This document shows, one piece after another, positions 8,308 through 17,094 of a stretch of 64,000 nucleotides of DNA. The notes beneath the pieces are model-generated. The model did no database searches. It was not told the DNA's origin and saw nothing but the letters and a program-made list of their open reading frames with translations. The stretch spans positions 67,829 through 131,828 of the forward strand of contig DKDI01000006.1 in NCBI GenBank assembly GCA_002449305.1, written 5' to 3'. A program made the position numbers and the translations under genes. How positions within the stretch are numbered: the first letter of the stretch is position 1; each line of letters starts with the position of its first letter. The stretch comes from Treponema sp. UBA6852. Its GTDB lineage: Bacteria > Spirochaetota > Spirochaetia > Treponematales > Treponemataceae.

Positions 8308-11300
8308 ATGACATTTTCAGAAAAATGTGTAAATAAACCAGTAACAACACTGCTGATCTTTTTTATAATGGTCGCGCTGGGTATTTTCTGTATATTCGAT
8401 ATGCCGGTAGATATGTATCCAGACATGGACTTGCCGTATATGCTCGTTTATACAGCTTACGATGATGCAGGCCCGGAAGAAGTAGAACAGAGCCTTACAA
8501 GAACAATGGAAAGCTCACTTTCTGGACTTAGCGGACTTAAGAAAATGCAGTCTCAGTCGCAGTCTGGAGCAAGCATTATATTTCTTGAGTTTGACTACGG
8601 AACAAACCTCGACACAGCGGCTATAGAAATCCGCGACAAGATTGATATTGTTCGAAGCTATTTGCCAGAAGATGCAGATTCTCCAATTACACTTAAGCTT
8701 GACCCTTCCATGATGCCTATTATGAACATTGTAGTTCAGGGCGACTTGACCCCGGAAGAGCTTAGAACAATCGCCGAGGACACAATCCAGCCGCGTCTTG
8801 AGCAGCTTGATGGAGTTGCTTCTGCAAACGTTATCGGCGGACGCGAGGAATCTATAAACGTAGACATTCCTAGAGACCGACTTGAAGCCTACGGACTTTC
8901 AATTTCTACAATCGCACAGATGATTGGAGCGCAGAACGTTCAAAGCTCAGGCGGAACAATCACTTCAGGCGATAAAAACTATACTATTAAAACAAGCGGA
9001 AAATACAAAAGCTTGGAAGATCTCAAGAACACGGTAATCACTTACAAAGCGGACTCTTTAGACAGCTCAAGGCTTGTTACAGTAAAGCTCCGCGACATTG
9101 CCGATGTCTATGACGGCTACAAAGATGAAAGCACTCTTGCGTATTTGGACGGAAAGCCTTGCGTAATGCTTATGATTCAAAAGCAGAGTGGAAAAAATTC
9201 CGTTACAGCCGCAAAAAATGTAAGAAAGGCTATTGTAAAGCTCAAGGCGGATCTTCCTGCTGGAGTTGAGCTTGTAGAAACTTCAAACACAGTAGATATT
9301 ATTGAACAGACAATCAATGAAGTTGTTTCTTCTGTTGTTCAGGGCGCGCTTCTTGCAGTTGCAGTTTTGTTTATATTCCTGCGCTCTCTAAAAAGTACAT
9401 TTATCATCGGACTTTCAATTCCGATTTCAGTATTTGTAACACTCATGCTTATGTACTTTAAAGGCATGACAATAAACATGATTTCCATGGCAGGACTTCT
9501 CCTTGGAATCGGTATGCTTGTAGACAACTCAATCGTTGTTCTTGAAAATATCTACGCTTACCGCCAGAGAGACGCCAAGCCAAAAGTAGCGGCAATTCTC
9601 GGAAGCCAGGAAATGGTAACTTCCATAACCGCTTCAACTTTGACATCTGTTTGTGTTTTCCTTCCGATGATTCTCTTTAGAAAAAAGCTTGGAGTCATGG
9701 GGCAGATGTTTGACAGCCTTGCCTACACAATTATTTTCTCATTGATGTGCTCTCTTATTGTTGCGATTGCCCTTGTTCCAGTTCTTTGTTCAAGCTATCT
9801 TAAAATCGACAAGATTGTTGACGAAAAGAAAAGCGGAATCGGGTACGGAATAAACCAGGCATTCAACAAATTCTTCTTGAATCTCGACAACGGATATGCA
9901 AAAGGTGTCCGCTTTGTTCTTCACCACAGAAAGACATTTATCATAGTTCTTGTATGCTGCTTTGTCCTTTCTATAGTGAGCGTAAAATTCGTAGGCTTTA
10001 TCTTTATGCCGGAATCCGCCTCAAACACAGTCGGAATTGAAGTTGAGCTTCCAATGGGAACAACACTTGAAGTTACAGAAGACACCTTGAGAACACTTGA
10101 GGAAATCGGAAAGAAAGAGCTTGTAGGCGTAAAATACACATCTGTAACAGTCGGCGGAACAAGCGTAATTTCCGCAAGCTCCGAAACAAACACAGGCGCA
10201 ATAACTTGGACTTTGTACGAAGCCAAAGAACGCGAAAAAGGCTGGGACAACGAAAAATCTGCAAAAGACAAGCTTAGAAAGTACTTCAACACGATTCCGG
10301 GCGCAACACTTTCATTTTCAACAAATTCGAACAGCGCGTCTTCTGGAGAAATGAGCATCGATATCCGCAGCAACGACCTTGATCTTGTCCGCAACACAGC
10401 AGCTCAGGTTGAAAAAATTCTTAAAGAGCAGGCGACTGAACTTGTAACAGAAGTTTCAAGCGATGTTGAAGATGGACTTCCTCAGGCAGAAATTGTAGTT
10501 GACCGCGACAGAATGTACGAGCTTGGCTTGAACATTTACAATGTAGGCTCTGAAATCAATGCCGCAATCAATGGAAAAACTGCCAGCCGCTACACAAAGC
10601 TTGGAGACGATATTGACGTTATTGTCCGCCTTGCAGAAAAAGACAAGAAAAAACTTGCAGACCTTGACCAGGTTTCTGTAGTGAATTCAATGGGACAGAG
10701 AATTCCTCTTTCAAGCTTTGCACGTTACGAGGAAAATCTTTCGCCTGTTACGATTCTTCGTGAAGATCAGTCAAGAATTGTCCATGTTACAGCAAAGCCA
10801 GTTTCCGGTGTTTCCCTCGATGTTGTTCAGACAGGACTTTTAAAGATTATAAACGACAACATTCCAAAAGACGACGCTGTAACAATCTCCATAAGCGGAG
10901 ACTACGAAGACATGATGGAAGCTGTTGTTAACTTCGGCGCAATTATAATTCTTGCCGCGGCATTGGTTTTCATTGTTATGGCAAGCCAGTTTGAGTCTCT
11001 TATTGACCCGTTCATTGTTATTCTTACAATTCCGTTCTCGTTCATCGGAGTTATGATGACTTACGCAATGGTCAATCAGCGTCTTAGCGTTGTTACAATC
11101 ATGGGTATGCTCGTTCTAGTCGGAACAATCGTTAACAACGGTATTGTTCTTGTTGACTACACAAACCTTTTGAGAAAGCGTGGCTATGAGCTTGAGGAAG
11201 CTTGTGTTGAAGCTGCAAGAAACAGACTTCGTCCAATCTTGATGAGTACACTTACAACAGTTATTTCCCTTGCTCCAATGGCATTCTTCCCGGGCGAAGG

Positions 11301-11496
11301 CTCAACTTCAATGCAGCCTATTTCACTTACAACATTCGGAGGAATGACATTCGGTTCAGTAATGACACTGTTCCTTATGCCGTCTATTTACTACATCATA
11401 AACTCAAGAAGAATGAAGAAAGCCGCAAAAAAGGCTGCCAAAAAAGAAGCTCTTCAGAAAAAGAAGCTTGAAGCCCTTGAAGCAAACAACGCTTAG
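8308..11496 (+). CDS. AcrB/MexB-type RND efflux transporter
   Basis: Proton-driven inner-membrane pump, 1062 residues, full length for the family. An N-terminal membrane helix is followed by the first large periplasmic loop, helices 2-6 with GMLVDNSIVVLENIY (the helix-4 aspartate of the proton relay), a second periplasmic loop from about residue 560, and a C-terminal helix bundle containing LVLVGTIVNNGIVLVDY. The DMYPDMDLP and GPEEVEQSLTRTME motifs near the start are typical of the hydrophobe/amphiphile group rather than the heavy-metal group. The Lys/Ala-rich tail is charged. Immediate neighbours encode the adaptor, channel and regulator. Substrate range cannot be inferred. Confidence 0.95.
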   Translation: MTFSEKCVNKPVTTLLIFFIMVALGIFCIFDMPVDMYPDMDLPYMLVYTAYDDAGPEEVEQSLTRTMESSLSGLSGLKKMQSQSQSGASIIFLEFDYGTNLDTAAIEIRDKIDIVRSYLPEDADSPITLKLDPSMMPIMNIVVQGDLTPEELRTIAEDTIQPRLEQLDGVASANVIGGREESINVDIPRDRLEAYGLSISTIAQMIGAQNVQSSGGTITSGDKNYTIKTSGKYKSLEDLKNTVITYKADSLDSSRLVTVKLRDIADVYDGYKDESTLAYLDGKPCVMLMIQKQSGKNSVTAAKNVRKAIVKLKADLPAGVELVETSNTVDIIEQTINEVVSSVVQGALLAVAVLFIFLRSLKSTFIIGLSIPISVFVTLMLMYFKGMTINMISMAGLLLGIGMLVDNSIVVLENIYAYRQRDAKPKVAAILGSQEMVTSITASTLTSVCVFLPMILFRKKLGVMGQMFDSLAYTIIFSLMCSLIVAIALVPVLCSSYLKIDKIVDEKKSGIGYGINQAFNKFFLNLDNGYAKGVRFVLHHRKTFIIVLVCCFVLSIVSVKFVGFIFMPESASNTVGIEVELPMGTTLEVTEDTLRTLEEIGKKELVGVKYTSVTVGGTSVISASSETNTGAITWTLYEAKEREKGWDNEKSAKDKLRKYFNTIPGATLSFSTNSNSASSGEMSIDIRSNDLDLVRNTAAQVEKILKEQATELVTEVSSDVEDGLPQAEIVVDRDRMYELGLNIYNVGSEINAAINGKTASRYTKLGDDIDVIVRLAEKDKKKLADLDQVSVVNSMGQRIPLSSFARYEENLSPVTILREDQSRIVHVTAKPVSGVSLDVVQTGLLKIINDNIPKDDAVTISISGDYEDMMEAVVNFGAIIILAAALVFIVMASQFESLIDPFIVILTIPFSFIGVMMTYAMVNQRLSVVTIMGMLVLVGTIVNNGIVLVDYTNLLRKRGYELEEACVEAARNRLRPILMSTLTTVISLAPMAFFPGEGSTSMQPISLTTFGGMTFGSVMTLFLMPSIYYIINSRRMKKAAKKAAKKEALQKKKLEALEANNA

Positions 11497-11516
11497 CTTT
11501 TGATTGGAGGAAAATT

Positions 11517-11834
11517 ATGGCTGATGAATACGAAAAAAATATACAGCGCGTGCGTGTAGAAATAATCTGTTCCCAGGCATTGGAAGAAGACTTTGCCGAG
11601 GAATTTGAAAAAAACAAAGTAGGCAAGCACTACACAAAAATTTCCCCTGTAATGGGAGCAGGCTACAGCAATCCGCATTTAGGAGACGCAGTCTGGCCGC
11701 AGCTCAACACAATGTACATAATCTACTGCAGCGAAGAAGAAGCTGAAAAAATCAAGCAGATTGTGGTTAAGCTTAGAAAACTCTTTATTACAGAAGGAAT
11801 CGGTTGCTTTATAGGAAGCGGAACTGAAATCTAA
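11517..11834 (+). CDS. P-II-like transporter-associated protein (PG0541-type)
   Basis: A 105-residue protein resembling the P-II-like proteins found downstream of RND exporters. The predicted beta-alpha-beta pattern (RVRVEIICSQALEEDFAEEF, then TMYIIYCSEEEAEKIKQIVVKLRK) fits a ferredoxin-like fold, and the family habit of a GAG-type turn after a conserved proline is seen in SPVMGAGYSNP. GGAGG 7 bases before the ATG gives a firm start. It ends the efflux operon, directly before a strong terminator. Role is likely regulation of the pump; the ligand is unknown. Family assignment is by recollection of size, context and pattern. Confidence 0.65.
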   Translation: MADEYEKNIQRVRVEIICSQALEEDFAEEFEKNKVGKHYTKISPVMGAGYSNPHLGDAVWPQLNTMYIIYCSEEEAEKIKQIVVKLRKLFITEGIGCFIGSGTEI

Positions 11835-11840
11835 AAATTA

Positions 11841-11874
11841 AATCCTGCTGGTTTTTACTGGCAGGATTTTTTTT
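11841..11874 (+). terminator. Rho-independent terminator of the efflux operon
   Basis: An 8-base stem AATCCTGC / GCAGGATT with a 12-base loop is followed by a run of T. It starts 6 bases after the last gene of the operon. Confidence 0.9.
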
Positions 11875-11916
11875 CGACAAAAAATTGAAGTAGAATTACA
11901 AAATCTTGGAGGAAAA

Positions 11917-13074
11917 ATGTCAAAGGATGCTTGTAATAAAACGGACGAAACGGTAACTCAACAATAGATAGTGATACTTCTCGCCGTATAACTTCGCTTA
12001 GATTTCTTTTAATCGTTCTTGTCGTATTCATTCATAACTGTTACACACCTCAATCAATTCAGAGAATTATGGATAATGGTGACATGCCACCTCTTTTTGT
12101 GAAAAACTCATTTGTGCATTGGGTAAAAATCTTTATAACATTTGGAATATCACGTTGTGCAGTTTCGTTGTTTTTTATGTTTGCGGCTTTTTTGCAGGCG
12201 AAGAAGAATGACAGTTATCTTGTTCTTCTAAAGAAGCGGGCAAAATCTCTTTTGTTGCCGTATGTGCTTTGGATGTCGCTTCTTGTTTTTTTTCTATGGT
12301 GGGCTAAAATTGATTGTAGCAAGAATAGCTCCGCAGTTTCTTGGTCATCCAGAAAATACTTGCCTTACATGGACTGTTTTGGATTGGGTTCACAAGGTCT
12401 TGGGGTACAAGCCGAATCTAGATGGGAGCGGTTTTGATTTTCCAGAATTTGCTACGCAGTTTTGGTTTATTAGAGACCTTATGATTCTTGTTGTTGTTTC
12501 GCCTGTGATAAAAGCCCTTATCAAGAAGTTTCCAGCCGGCTTTTTTGCATATACTTTTACAATCTTTATAATTCCTGTCCGCATGTATTTTGTCGAGACA
12601 ACGGCTTTCTTCTTTTATATAGCTGGCTTGTATTGGGGAATGTATGACGTTCCATTATTCCAGAAGATTGACAGAATCCAGTGGAAGGAAATACTCTCGC
12701 TCTTTGTGGTTTCTGTTATATTTGCATTTACGCTTGGCGGCGGAGAACATACCACTTCGCGTAACTTTATGGTAATTTTCTCCTGTGTGATTGTGATAAA
12801 GTTTTCTGCCGTCATTGTGCGTAAAGAAAAATTGTATTCGCTTTACTCATACCTTGCAGGCTTTTCGTTTTTCCTGTTTGCAATTCATGCTCCGCTTGTA
12901 AACGAATATACCTCAAAACTGTGGATTTTGTTCTTTCCGATAAAGAACACATCCTGGAGCTTGTGCCAATATTTTATCCCGACTTTCTTAACAATCGTTA
13001 TCGGAACCGGAATCGGGATTGTGATTAAGAAAATTTGTCCGCCTTTATTTAGGGCTTTGAATGGGGGAAGGTAA
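11917..13074 (+). pseudogene. Acyltransferase-3 family membrane protein, broken by two frameshifts
   Basis: Three pieces in alternating frames together form an O-acyltransferase of the OafA/WecH type. Piece one starts at ATG 11917 and hits TAG after 16 codons; piece two continues in another frame from about 11955 with RRITSLRFLLIVLVVFIHN, the characteristic first helix, up to about 12290; piece three runs to 13074 with many membrane helices. The second break falls in a run of eight T at 12286-12293, a slippage-prone spot. Such enzymes acylate surface sugars. Either the gene is dead, it is phase-variable at the T tract, or there are sequencing errors; two independent breaks favour a real pseudogene. 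Confidence 0.8.
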
Positions 13075-13128
13075 AAAAAACAAGAATTACAGAATATTCA
13101 TAAATTGAACAAAATCTTAGTTTTTACC

Positions 13129-13157
13129 TTGTCAACAGACAATAATAAGTTTATACT
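13129..13157 (+). promoter_or_regulatory. Promoter of the HD-protein operon
   Basis: TTGTCA at 13129-13134 and TATACT at 13152-13157 with a 17-base spacer, about 30 bases before the ATG at 13191. Close to consensus and correctly oriented. Confidence 0.7.
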
Positions 13158-13190
13158 AATCAGAACTTACTTTAGAGGTTTAAAGACGAA

Positions 13191-13511
13191 ATGTGTAGAT
13201 TCATAGGCATGGAATATCTGGCCGCAGCCGCATTTATTGCATTTGATAAGGAAGATGTTACTTTGGACGAGTTATCTCAGTATGGAATCAAGGTAACAAA
13301 AATTCTTGAAGATAGCCATATCTCTGCTGTTATTCTTTGCTCGGAGCATTATGCTTTGGAAATGGTAAGGAACTTTTCCGATTGTTTTGACCTTATTAAT
13401 GATGATACTATCTTACATTTGAAAGTAGAGAAGAATATTTTAATTGCAAGATTTCTGACGTATATGTCAAAAGACCTTCTTTCGGCTTTTACGAAGCAAA
13501 AGGTTAAATGA
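13191..13511 (+). CDS. Small protein of unknown function, coupled to an HD phosphohydrolase
   Basis: A 106-residue cytoplasmic protein I do not recognise. It has alternating hydrophobic strands and helices (SHISAVILCSEHYALEMV, then DTILHLKVEKNILIARF) and no signal peptide or metal-binding motif. Its stop overlaps the ATG of the HD-domain gene in ATGA, so the two are translationally coupled, and a good promoter lies just upstream. An alternative start is ATG 13209. The pair is probably a functional unit, perhaps with the small protein as regulator or partner. No function is assigned. Confidence 0.6.
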   Translation: MCRFIGMEYLAAAAFIAFDKEDVTLDELSQYGIKVTKILEDSHISAVILCSEHYALEMVRNFSDCFDLINDDTILHLKVEKNILIARFLTYMSKDLLSAFTKQKVK

Positions 13512-15268
13512 GCGACATAACAAAAATAAAAGACCCTCTTTATGGTTATATCAAAGTCGAGGATTCTGATATAACCACAATTTTAAATAGTGCCGAATTT
13601 CACCATCTTTGTGATATTGTACAAACAAGCTATTCTTCGGTTTTTCCTACATCTACTCACAATCGATTTACTCATTCATTAGGTGTTTATTACTTAGGAA
13701 CGATAGCCAGTGCGTCTCTTGTAAATTCATTTGACTTTTTAAGAATTAAGGGATTTGGAAAAGAAAAAATAGAAAAGTATAAACATCTGTTTCTGCTTGC
13801 CTGTTTGCTGCATGATGTAGGGCATGCTCCATTTTCTCATACAGGTGAGGCTTTTTATTTGGAGAATAAACAGAATCCAATATGGGAGCAGCTGAAAGCA
13901 GAGGTAGGTGACGAATGTTTTGACAGTGACTCGAAAGGTCGTTCTGTTGGTGCTCCTCATGAAATAATGAGTGCATTTGCTTCCTTAAAATTTTTCCCGA
14001 ATTTGTTTACAAACAGTGAAGAGAAATCTTTCTTTGCTCGGTGCATTGTTGGATTAAAATATAGCGAAAATTCTGATGTATCCAGTATCAAAAACTGTTT
14101 TGTAGAATTGCTCAATTCAAAGACAATAGATGTTGATAAACTTGATTATCTTTTGCGGGACAGTTTTGTTACAGGCTTTAGTAGCGTAGATATTGATTAT
14201 AAACGCTTGCTTTCTGCTGTGTGCGTTGCAGCAAAGAAAAGTAATTCTTCCAAAAAGCTGGTGCTTGCTTTTAACAAATCCGCTCTTAGTACTTTGGAAA
14301 GCGTGATTCTTGCACATGACATGGAGCGCAAATGGATTCAAAATCATCCTGTAATTCAATATGAGAACTATCTTGTAAAGTATATCATTTCAGAAGTCGT
14401 AAAATATTATCAGAGGAAGAATATATCCATATTTTCATTCCATGCGCTAGCTGTTAAAGGGTGCTCCAATGATGTTGAGGTAAAATCTTTTATAGACTTT
14501 ATAAAAAGTAATACAAGTAACAAAAATGTATTAAAGTGGCTTGATTATGATTTCGAAACTTTGTTGAAAGACTTCCTTGAAAAGAACAATATTAATTTAA
14601 ATACTAACATTCGGCTTCTTACTGATTCGGATGTTTTGGCAACGGCTAAAAATTGTCTGCCAGAGAATGCCATTATAAATGAATATTTTGACCGAAGTTC
14701 GAGAAAAAAAAGTTTTTGGAAGTCCGAATCTGAATATAAGATTTTGTTTGAACAAGATGCAATCAGTAAGGAAGCTTTGAAACAGTTGGAAGATAGGTTT
14801 ACTTCTATTGAGAACGGATTAAAAATAGCTGATATGCTACCAATAATAAATGCCGATGCATTGCAGTATTTTAAGGAACAAAAGTTAAAACTGGATTTTT
14901 TTCCTGGATATGAGAAAGTACAGCAAAGAGAATTGAATAGTACAATCGCTCTGCTTGAGTTGTTAGAAAACTTTGCAAACGAACAGAGAATACCATTTGA
15001 ATTTGTTACGATTTCTGCAAATCAATTTAATACAGGATTCAATAAAAAAGATTTTAAGGAAATCAATGTATATTTTCCGAATTTGAGCAATGTCAGTTTC
15101 TTGAAAGATGCCATAAACCTTTTTGATGCAGAACAGCCCCGTTCGAATTTCTTTTATCTCTATGCAAAAATGGAAAACAGAGATTATCAGGCAATCTCGA
15201 ATTTGGTAAAAAAACTGATACGTTTTGCTACGGATAATTTTACCAGCGATAAATCATTCATAAAATGA
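13508..15268 (+). CDS. HD-domain phosphohydrolase (SAMHD1/dNTPase-like fold)
   Basis: A 586-residue protein with an N-terminal HD domain. The metal-binding pattern is clear: HNRFTHSLGVYYLG near residue 52 supplies the first His, LLACLLHDVGHAPFSHTGE near residue 100 supplies the HD pair, and VDKLDYLLRDS near residue 205 supplies the later Asp. This arrangement is that of SAMHD1-like triphosphohydrolases, which break dNTPs to nucleosides and triphosphate, though other substrates such as nucleotide messengers are possible. The C-terminal 250 residues are helical and unrecognised. It is encoded with a small coupled partner and ends shortly before loaP. A defence role is conceivable from context only. 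Confidence 0.8.
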   Translation: MSDITKIKDPLYGYIKVEDSDITTILNSAEFHHLCDIVQTSYSSVFPTSTHNRFTHSLGVYYLGTIASASLVNSFDFLRIKGFGKEKIEKYKHLFLLACLLHDVGHAPFSHTGEAFYLENKQNPIWEQLKAEVGDECFDSDSKGRSVGAPHEIMSAFASLKFFPNLFTNSEEKSFFARCIVGLKYSENSDVSSIKNCFVELLNSKTIDVDKLDYLLRDSFVTGFSSVDIDYKRLLSAVCVAAKKSNSSKKLVLAFNKSALSTLESVILAHDMERKWIQNHPVIQYENYLVKYIISEVVKYYQRKNISIFSFHALAVKGCSNDVEVKSFIDFIKSNTSNKNVLKWLDYDFETLLKDFLEKNNINLNTNIRLLTDSDVLATAKNCLPENAIINEYFDRSSRKKSFWKSESEYKILFEQDAISKEALKQLEDRFTSIENGLKIADMLPIINADALQYFKEQKLKLDFFPGYEKVQQRELNSTIALLELLENFANEQRIPFEFVTISANQFNTGFNKKDFKEINVYFPNLSNVSFLKDAINLFDAEQPRSNFFYLYAKMENRDYQAISNLVKKLIRFATDNFTSDKSFIK

Positions 15269-15333
15269 ACTGATTGCAAATAAAAAATCTTAATGGTAAA
15301 CTTTTTTCTAAAATTTTCACTGGGGGAGCAAAA

Positions 15334-15849
15334 ATGGAAAATTACTGCATAATGGTGCAGACTGGAAGCGAAGAAAAATTCAAGGAAGAGGCGGCGACTA
15401 GACTTTCAGAAACAGAAAACAGCAGCAAAGTACAGTTTTACTTCTTTAAGAAAATGATGCGGACAAGCAAAGGCAAGACTTTTGAAGAGCCGCTTTTTCC
15501 AGGATATATTTTTTTAGAGGCGGACTCCCTGAACACAGAATGCGTTACAACCTTAAAAACAGTAAAAAATTTCTACCACTTTTTAAAATCCAACAGCGAC
15601 ATAACAGAGCTTAAAGGAACAGACCTTGCGGTTGTAGAGCAGTTCAAGCGGTGCGGAGAGCGGCTAGGCTTTTCAAAGCTATATTTTGAGCCGGGCAGAA
15701 AAATCGTAGTCGTAGAAGGACCTCTGCAAGGACTTGAAGGAAAAATAATCGCAGTCAACAAAAAAAGATGCCGCGTAACAATCCAGCTTGACATGATGCC
15801 AAACGTAAAAAAAATAGACTTGATGTACGACCTTGTTCAGCCGGTGTAG
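15334..15849 (+). CDS. loaP: LoaP, NusG-family specialised antiterminator
   Basis: A 171-residue NusG paralogue. The N-terminal NGN domain starts ENYCIMVQTGSEEKF and includes the family stretch EPLFPGYIFLEAD; the C-terminal KOW domain reads RKIVVVEGPLQGLEGKI. Within the NusG/RfaH superfamily, LoaP proteins of Firmicutes and spirochaetes are found next to long polysaccharide or secondary-metabolite operons and help RNA polymerase through terminators after recognising an RNA hairpin in the leader. Its position in front of a 22-kb same-strand glycan locus fits this. GGGGGAG lies just upstream of ATG 15334; the earlier in-frame TTG precedes that site. Distinguishing LoaP from other paralogues rests on context. 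Confidence 0.85.
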   Translation: MENYCIMVQTGSEEKFKEEAATRLSETENSSKVQFYFFKKMMRTSKGKTFEEPLFPGYIFLEADSLNTECVTTLKTVKNFYHFLKSNSDITELKGTDLAVVEQFKRCGERLGFSKLYFEPGRKIVVVEGPLQGLEGKIIAVNKKRCRVTIQLDMMPNVKKIDLMYDLVQPV

Positions 15850-15937
15850 GAGATGTGGGCTGTTTAACACGCAAACCGCGAAACAATAATCACACGCTGG
15901 GTAAAATATTTTGGAATTTAATCGAAAGGAGGTTTTT

Positions 15938-16195
15938 ATGGGAATTTATTACAGCACTGTTGACGGCATAGTTCTTACTTTTTCAAAAATCCGCAAAAAC
16001 GGCATATTTGACGAAATCGACTTTCGCTTTGAAAGACCAAATGACAAAGGAGGATTTGATTTTGCCGAGGGAAAGCTGCCTAACAATACATTCAATAAGT
16101 CATACGGATTTTCAGAAGACGAGCTTTTAGATTTGGAAAAGTATCTTAAAAACAATGCCTTTTTGATCTGGGAAATTGCACGTGAAACCGCATAA
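15938..16195 (+). CDS. Small protein of unknown function after loaP
   Basis: An 85-residue acidic protein I do not recognise. A strong ribosome site AAAGGAGG lies 7 bases before ATG 15938, so it is very likely real. The sequence has charged and aromatic residues throughout (IDFRFERPNDKGGFDF; EDELLDLEKYLKNNAFLIWEIARE) with no signal peptide, helix-turn-helix or membrane segment. It follows loaP by 88 bases and precedes the long leader region of the glycan locus. No function is proposed. Confidence 0.65.
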   Translation: MGIYYSTVDGIVLTFSKIRKNGIFDEIDFRFERPNDKGGFDFAEGKLPNNTFNKSYGFSEDELLDLEKYLKNNAFLIWEIARETA

Positions 16196-16276
16196 AATAA
16201 TTGCATAGCAACTAAAGCATTCTTACAGTTTTCTTTATATACAATATTATGGCAAACAACTTTGATATTTTCTTTA

Positions 16277-16306
16277 TTGACAGCGGTTTAATATTTGATT
16301 TATAAT
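16277..16306 (+). promoter_or_regulatory. Consensus sigma-70 promoter
   Basis: TTGACA at 16277-16282 and TATAAT at 16301-16306, both perfect consensus hexamers, with an 18-base spacer. A transcript would start near 16313 and run through the hairpin and repeats towards the glycan genes at 17157, giving a leader of over 800 bases. Confidence 0.8.
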
Positions 16307-16432
16307 CTATAAGATACGTTGCAACTGTTTATTGATGTCCGGTAGGGACGTAAACGTGTACAGCTCCAAGCCTTTTTTTAGTACGCTGGGATTTTTCTCA
16401 TTGCGGAAAGGGTGGAGGTGTATGCGGAATGG

Positions 16433-16456
16433 AATAGCTGAAAAACTTCAGCTATT
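16433..16456 (+). promoter_or_regulatory. Perfect 10-base-pair RNA hairpin in the leader
   Basis: AATAGCTGAA and TTCAGCTATT pair perfectly around a 4-base loop AAAC. No T run follows, so it is not an ordinary terminator. It lies about 120 bases into the transcript predicted from the promoter at 16277 and downstream of loaP, so it is a candidate LoaP recognition element. Confidence 0.55.
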
Positions 16457-16562
16457 ATTGTCCAATAAACTACAAATTGACTTTTTAATAAAAGTGTTAT
16501 ATTTTTGCCGTTAGTATGAATGAAATGCAGAAAGAGGATTTGTATCAGATTCAGGTACGGCT

Positions 16563-16778
16563 GTGAAAACAAGCGAAAATGAGTACACAATGGAAACTCT
16601 TGCAGCTCTTGCCGGCAAGGTCATAGCAAAAAAGAACGGAATTTCTGATATTCAAGGTTTTGACTTGCTTATGAATTCAAAGACCGGCGAAATGCTTTTT
16701 GACGACAATTACAACCTTTGGAATAACGGTCCGGACTACATTGCAGCGGAATACTTTCTGGAAAAAAAAGCGGAGTAG
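16563..16778 (+). CDS. Small acidic protein, function unknown
   Basis: A 71-residue reading frame with GTG start; an internal ATG at 16590 is an alternative. The upstream 16-codon frame (ATG 16516) ends in TGA that overlaps this GTG, which could mean coupling or a single frameshift joining the two. The protein has a helical first half (METLAALAGKVIAKKNGI) and an acidic, aromatic second half (LFDDNYNLWNNGPDYIAAEYF). The composition looks like a real small cytoplasmic protein. I cannot name a family and propose no function. Confidence 0.45.
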   Translation: MKTSENEYTMETLAALAGKVIAKKNGISDIQGFDLLMNSKTGEMLFDDNYNLWNNGPDYIAAEYFLEKKAE

Positions 16779-16913
16779 TGTTTTTTTATACTATCAGAAC
16801 AAGAACACATTTGACCTGATAAAAATAAAACTCGTTGTCAAATAATTTTCTGCAGGATATACGCGATAATAGCCATGTGTATGCATTTAAGTAAATTATA
16901 AAGCAAATTAGTG

Positions 16914-17023
16914 TCCAGTATTTGCTTTTGTATAATCCAGTATGAAACGTTGTAGCGTCCACTGTGATGCTTTGTAACGTCCAGTGTGAAATGATGTAGT
17001 GGACAGTGTGAAAGGTTAAAATA
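16914..17023. repeat. 22-base tandem repeat, five imperfect copies
   Basis: Copies begin at 16914, 16936, 16958, 16980 and 17002, each exactly 22 bases, sharing a core close to TCCAGTGTGAAA followed by a variable part ending GTARYG. The period is about two helical turns, so a protein bound to each copy would sit on one face of the DNA. The array lies 130 bases before the first sugar gene. The outer copies are the most degenerate. Confidence 0.8.
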
Positions 17024-17064
17024 GGCATTTTTGTTTTATTCAATGATGTTTAGCTTAAAATAAA

Positions 17065-17094
17065 TTGCTTCTAATAAAATCACATATTTATACA
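17065..17094 (+). promoter_or_regulatory. Possible promoter of the first sugar gene
   Basis: TTGCTT at 17065-17070 and TATACA at 17089-17094 with an 18-base spacer, directly after the 22-base repeat array and about 60 bases before ATG 17157. Confidence 0.4.

Larger units (their letters stand above)
16196..16562 (+). other. Leader-like intergenic region upstream of the glycan locus
   Basis: About 370 bases without a convincing gene. It holds a consensus promoter (16277-16306), a 10-base-stem hairpin (16433-16456) and a possible second promoter, TTGACT at 16477 with an AT-rich -10 near 16500. A tiny reading frame of 16 codons starts at ATG 16516 and its stop overlaps the GTG of the next small frame. 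As loaP lies directly upstream, this is where an antiterminator loading element would be expected; no sequence proof is available. Confidence 0.5.

Noticed and set aside
9921..10397. Long reverse-strand frame inside the RND pump gene
   Set aside because: Codon shadow of a well-conserved gene; many such frames occur opposite long genes here.
16332..16514. Small plus-strand reading frame in the leader
   Set aside because: It spans the regulatory hairpin, has no ribosome site and its composition looks non-coding.
16914..17023. The 22-base repeats as a CRISPR array
   Set aside because: The copies are contiguous with no unique spacers, degenerate among themselves, and no cas gene is in the window.
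16786..17043. Reverse-strand reading frame over the 22-base repeats
   Set aside because: The protein is only the translation of the repeats and AT-rich DNA, without ribosome site or family likeness.
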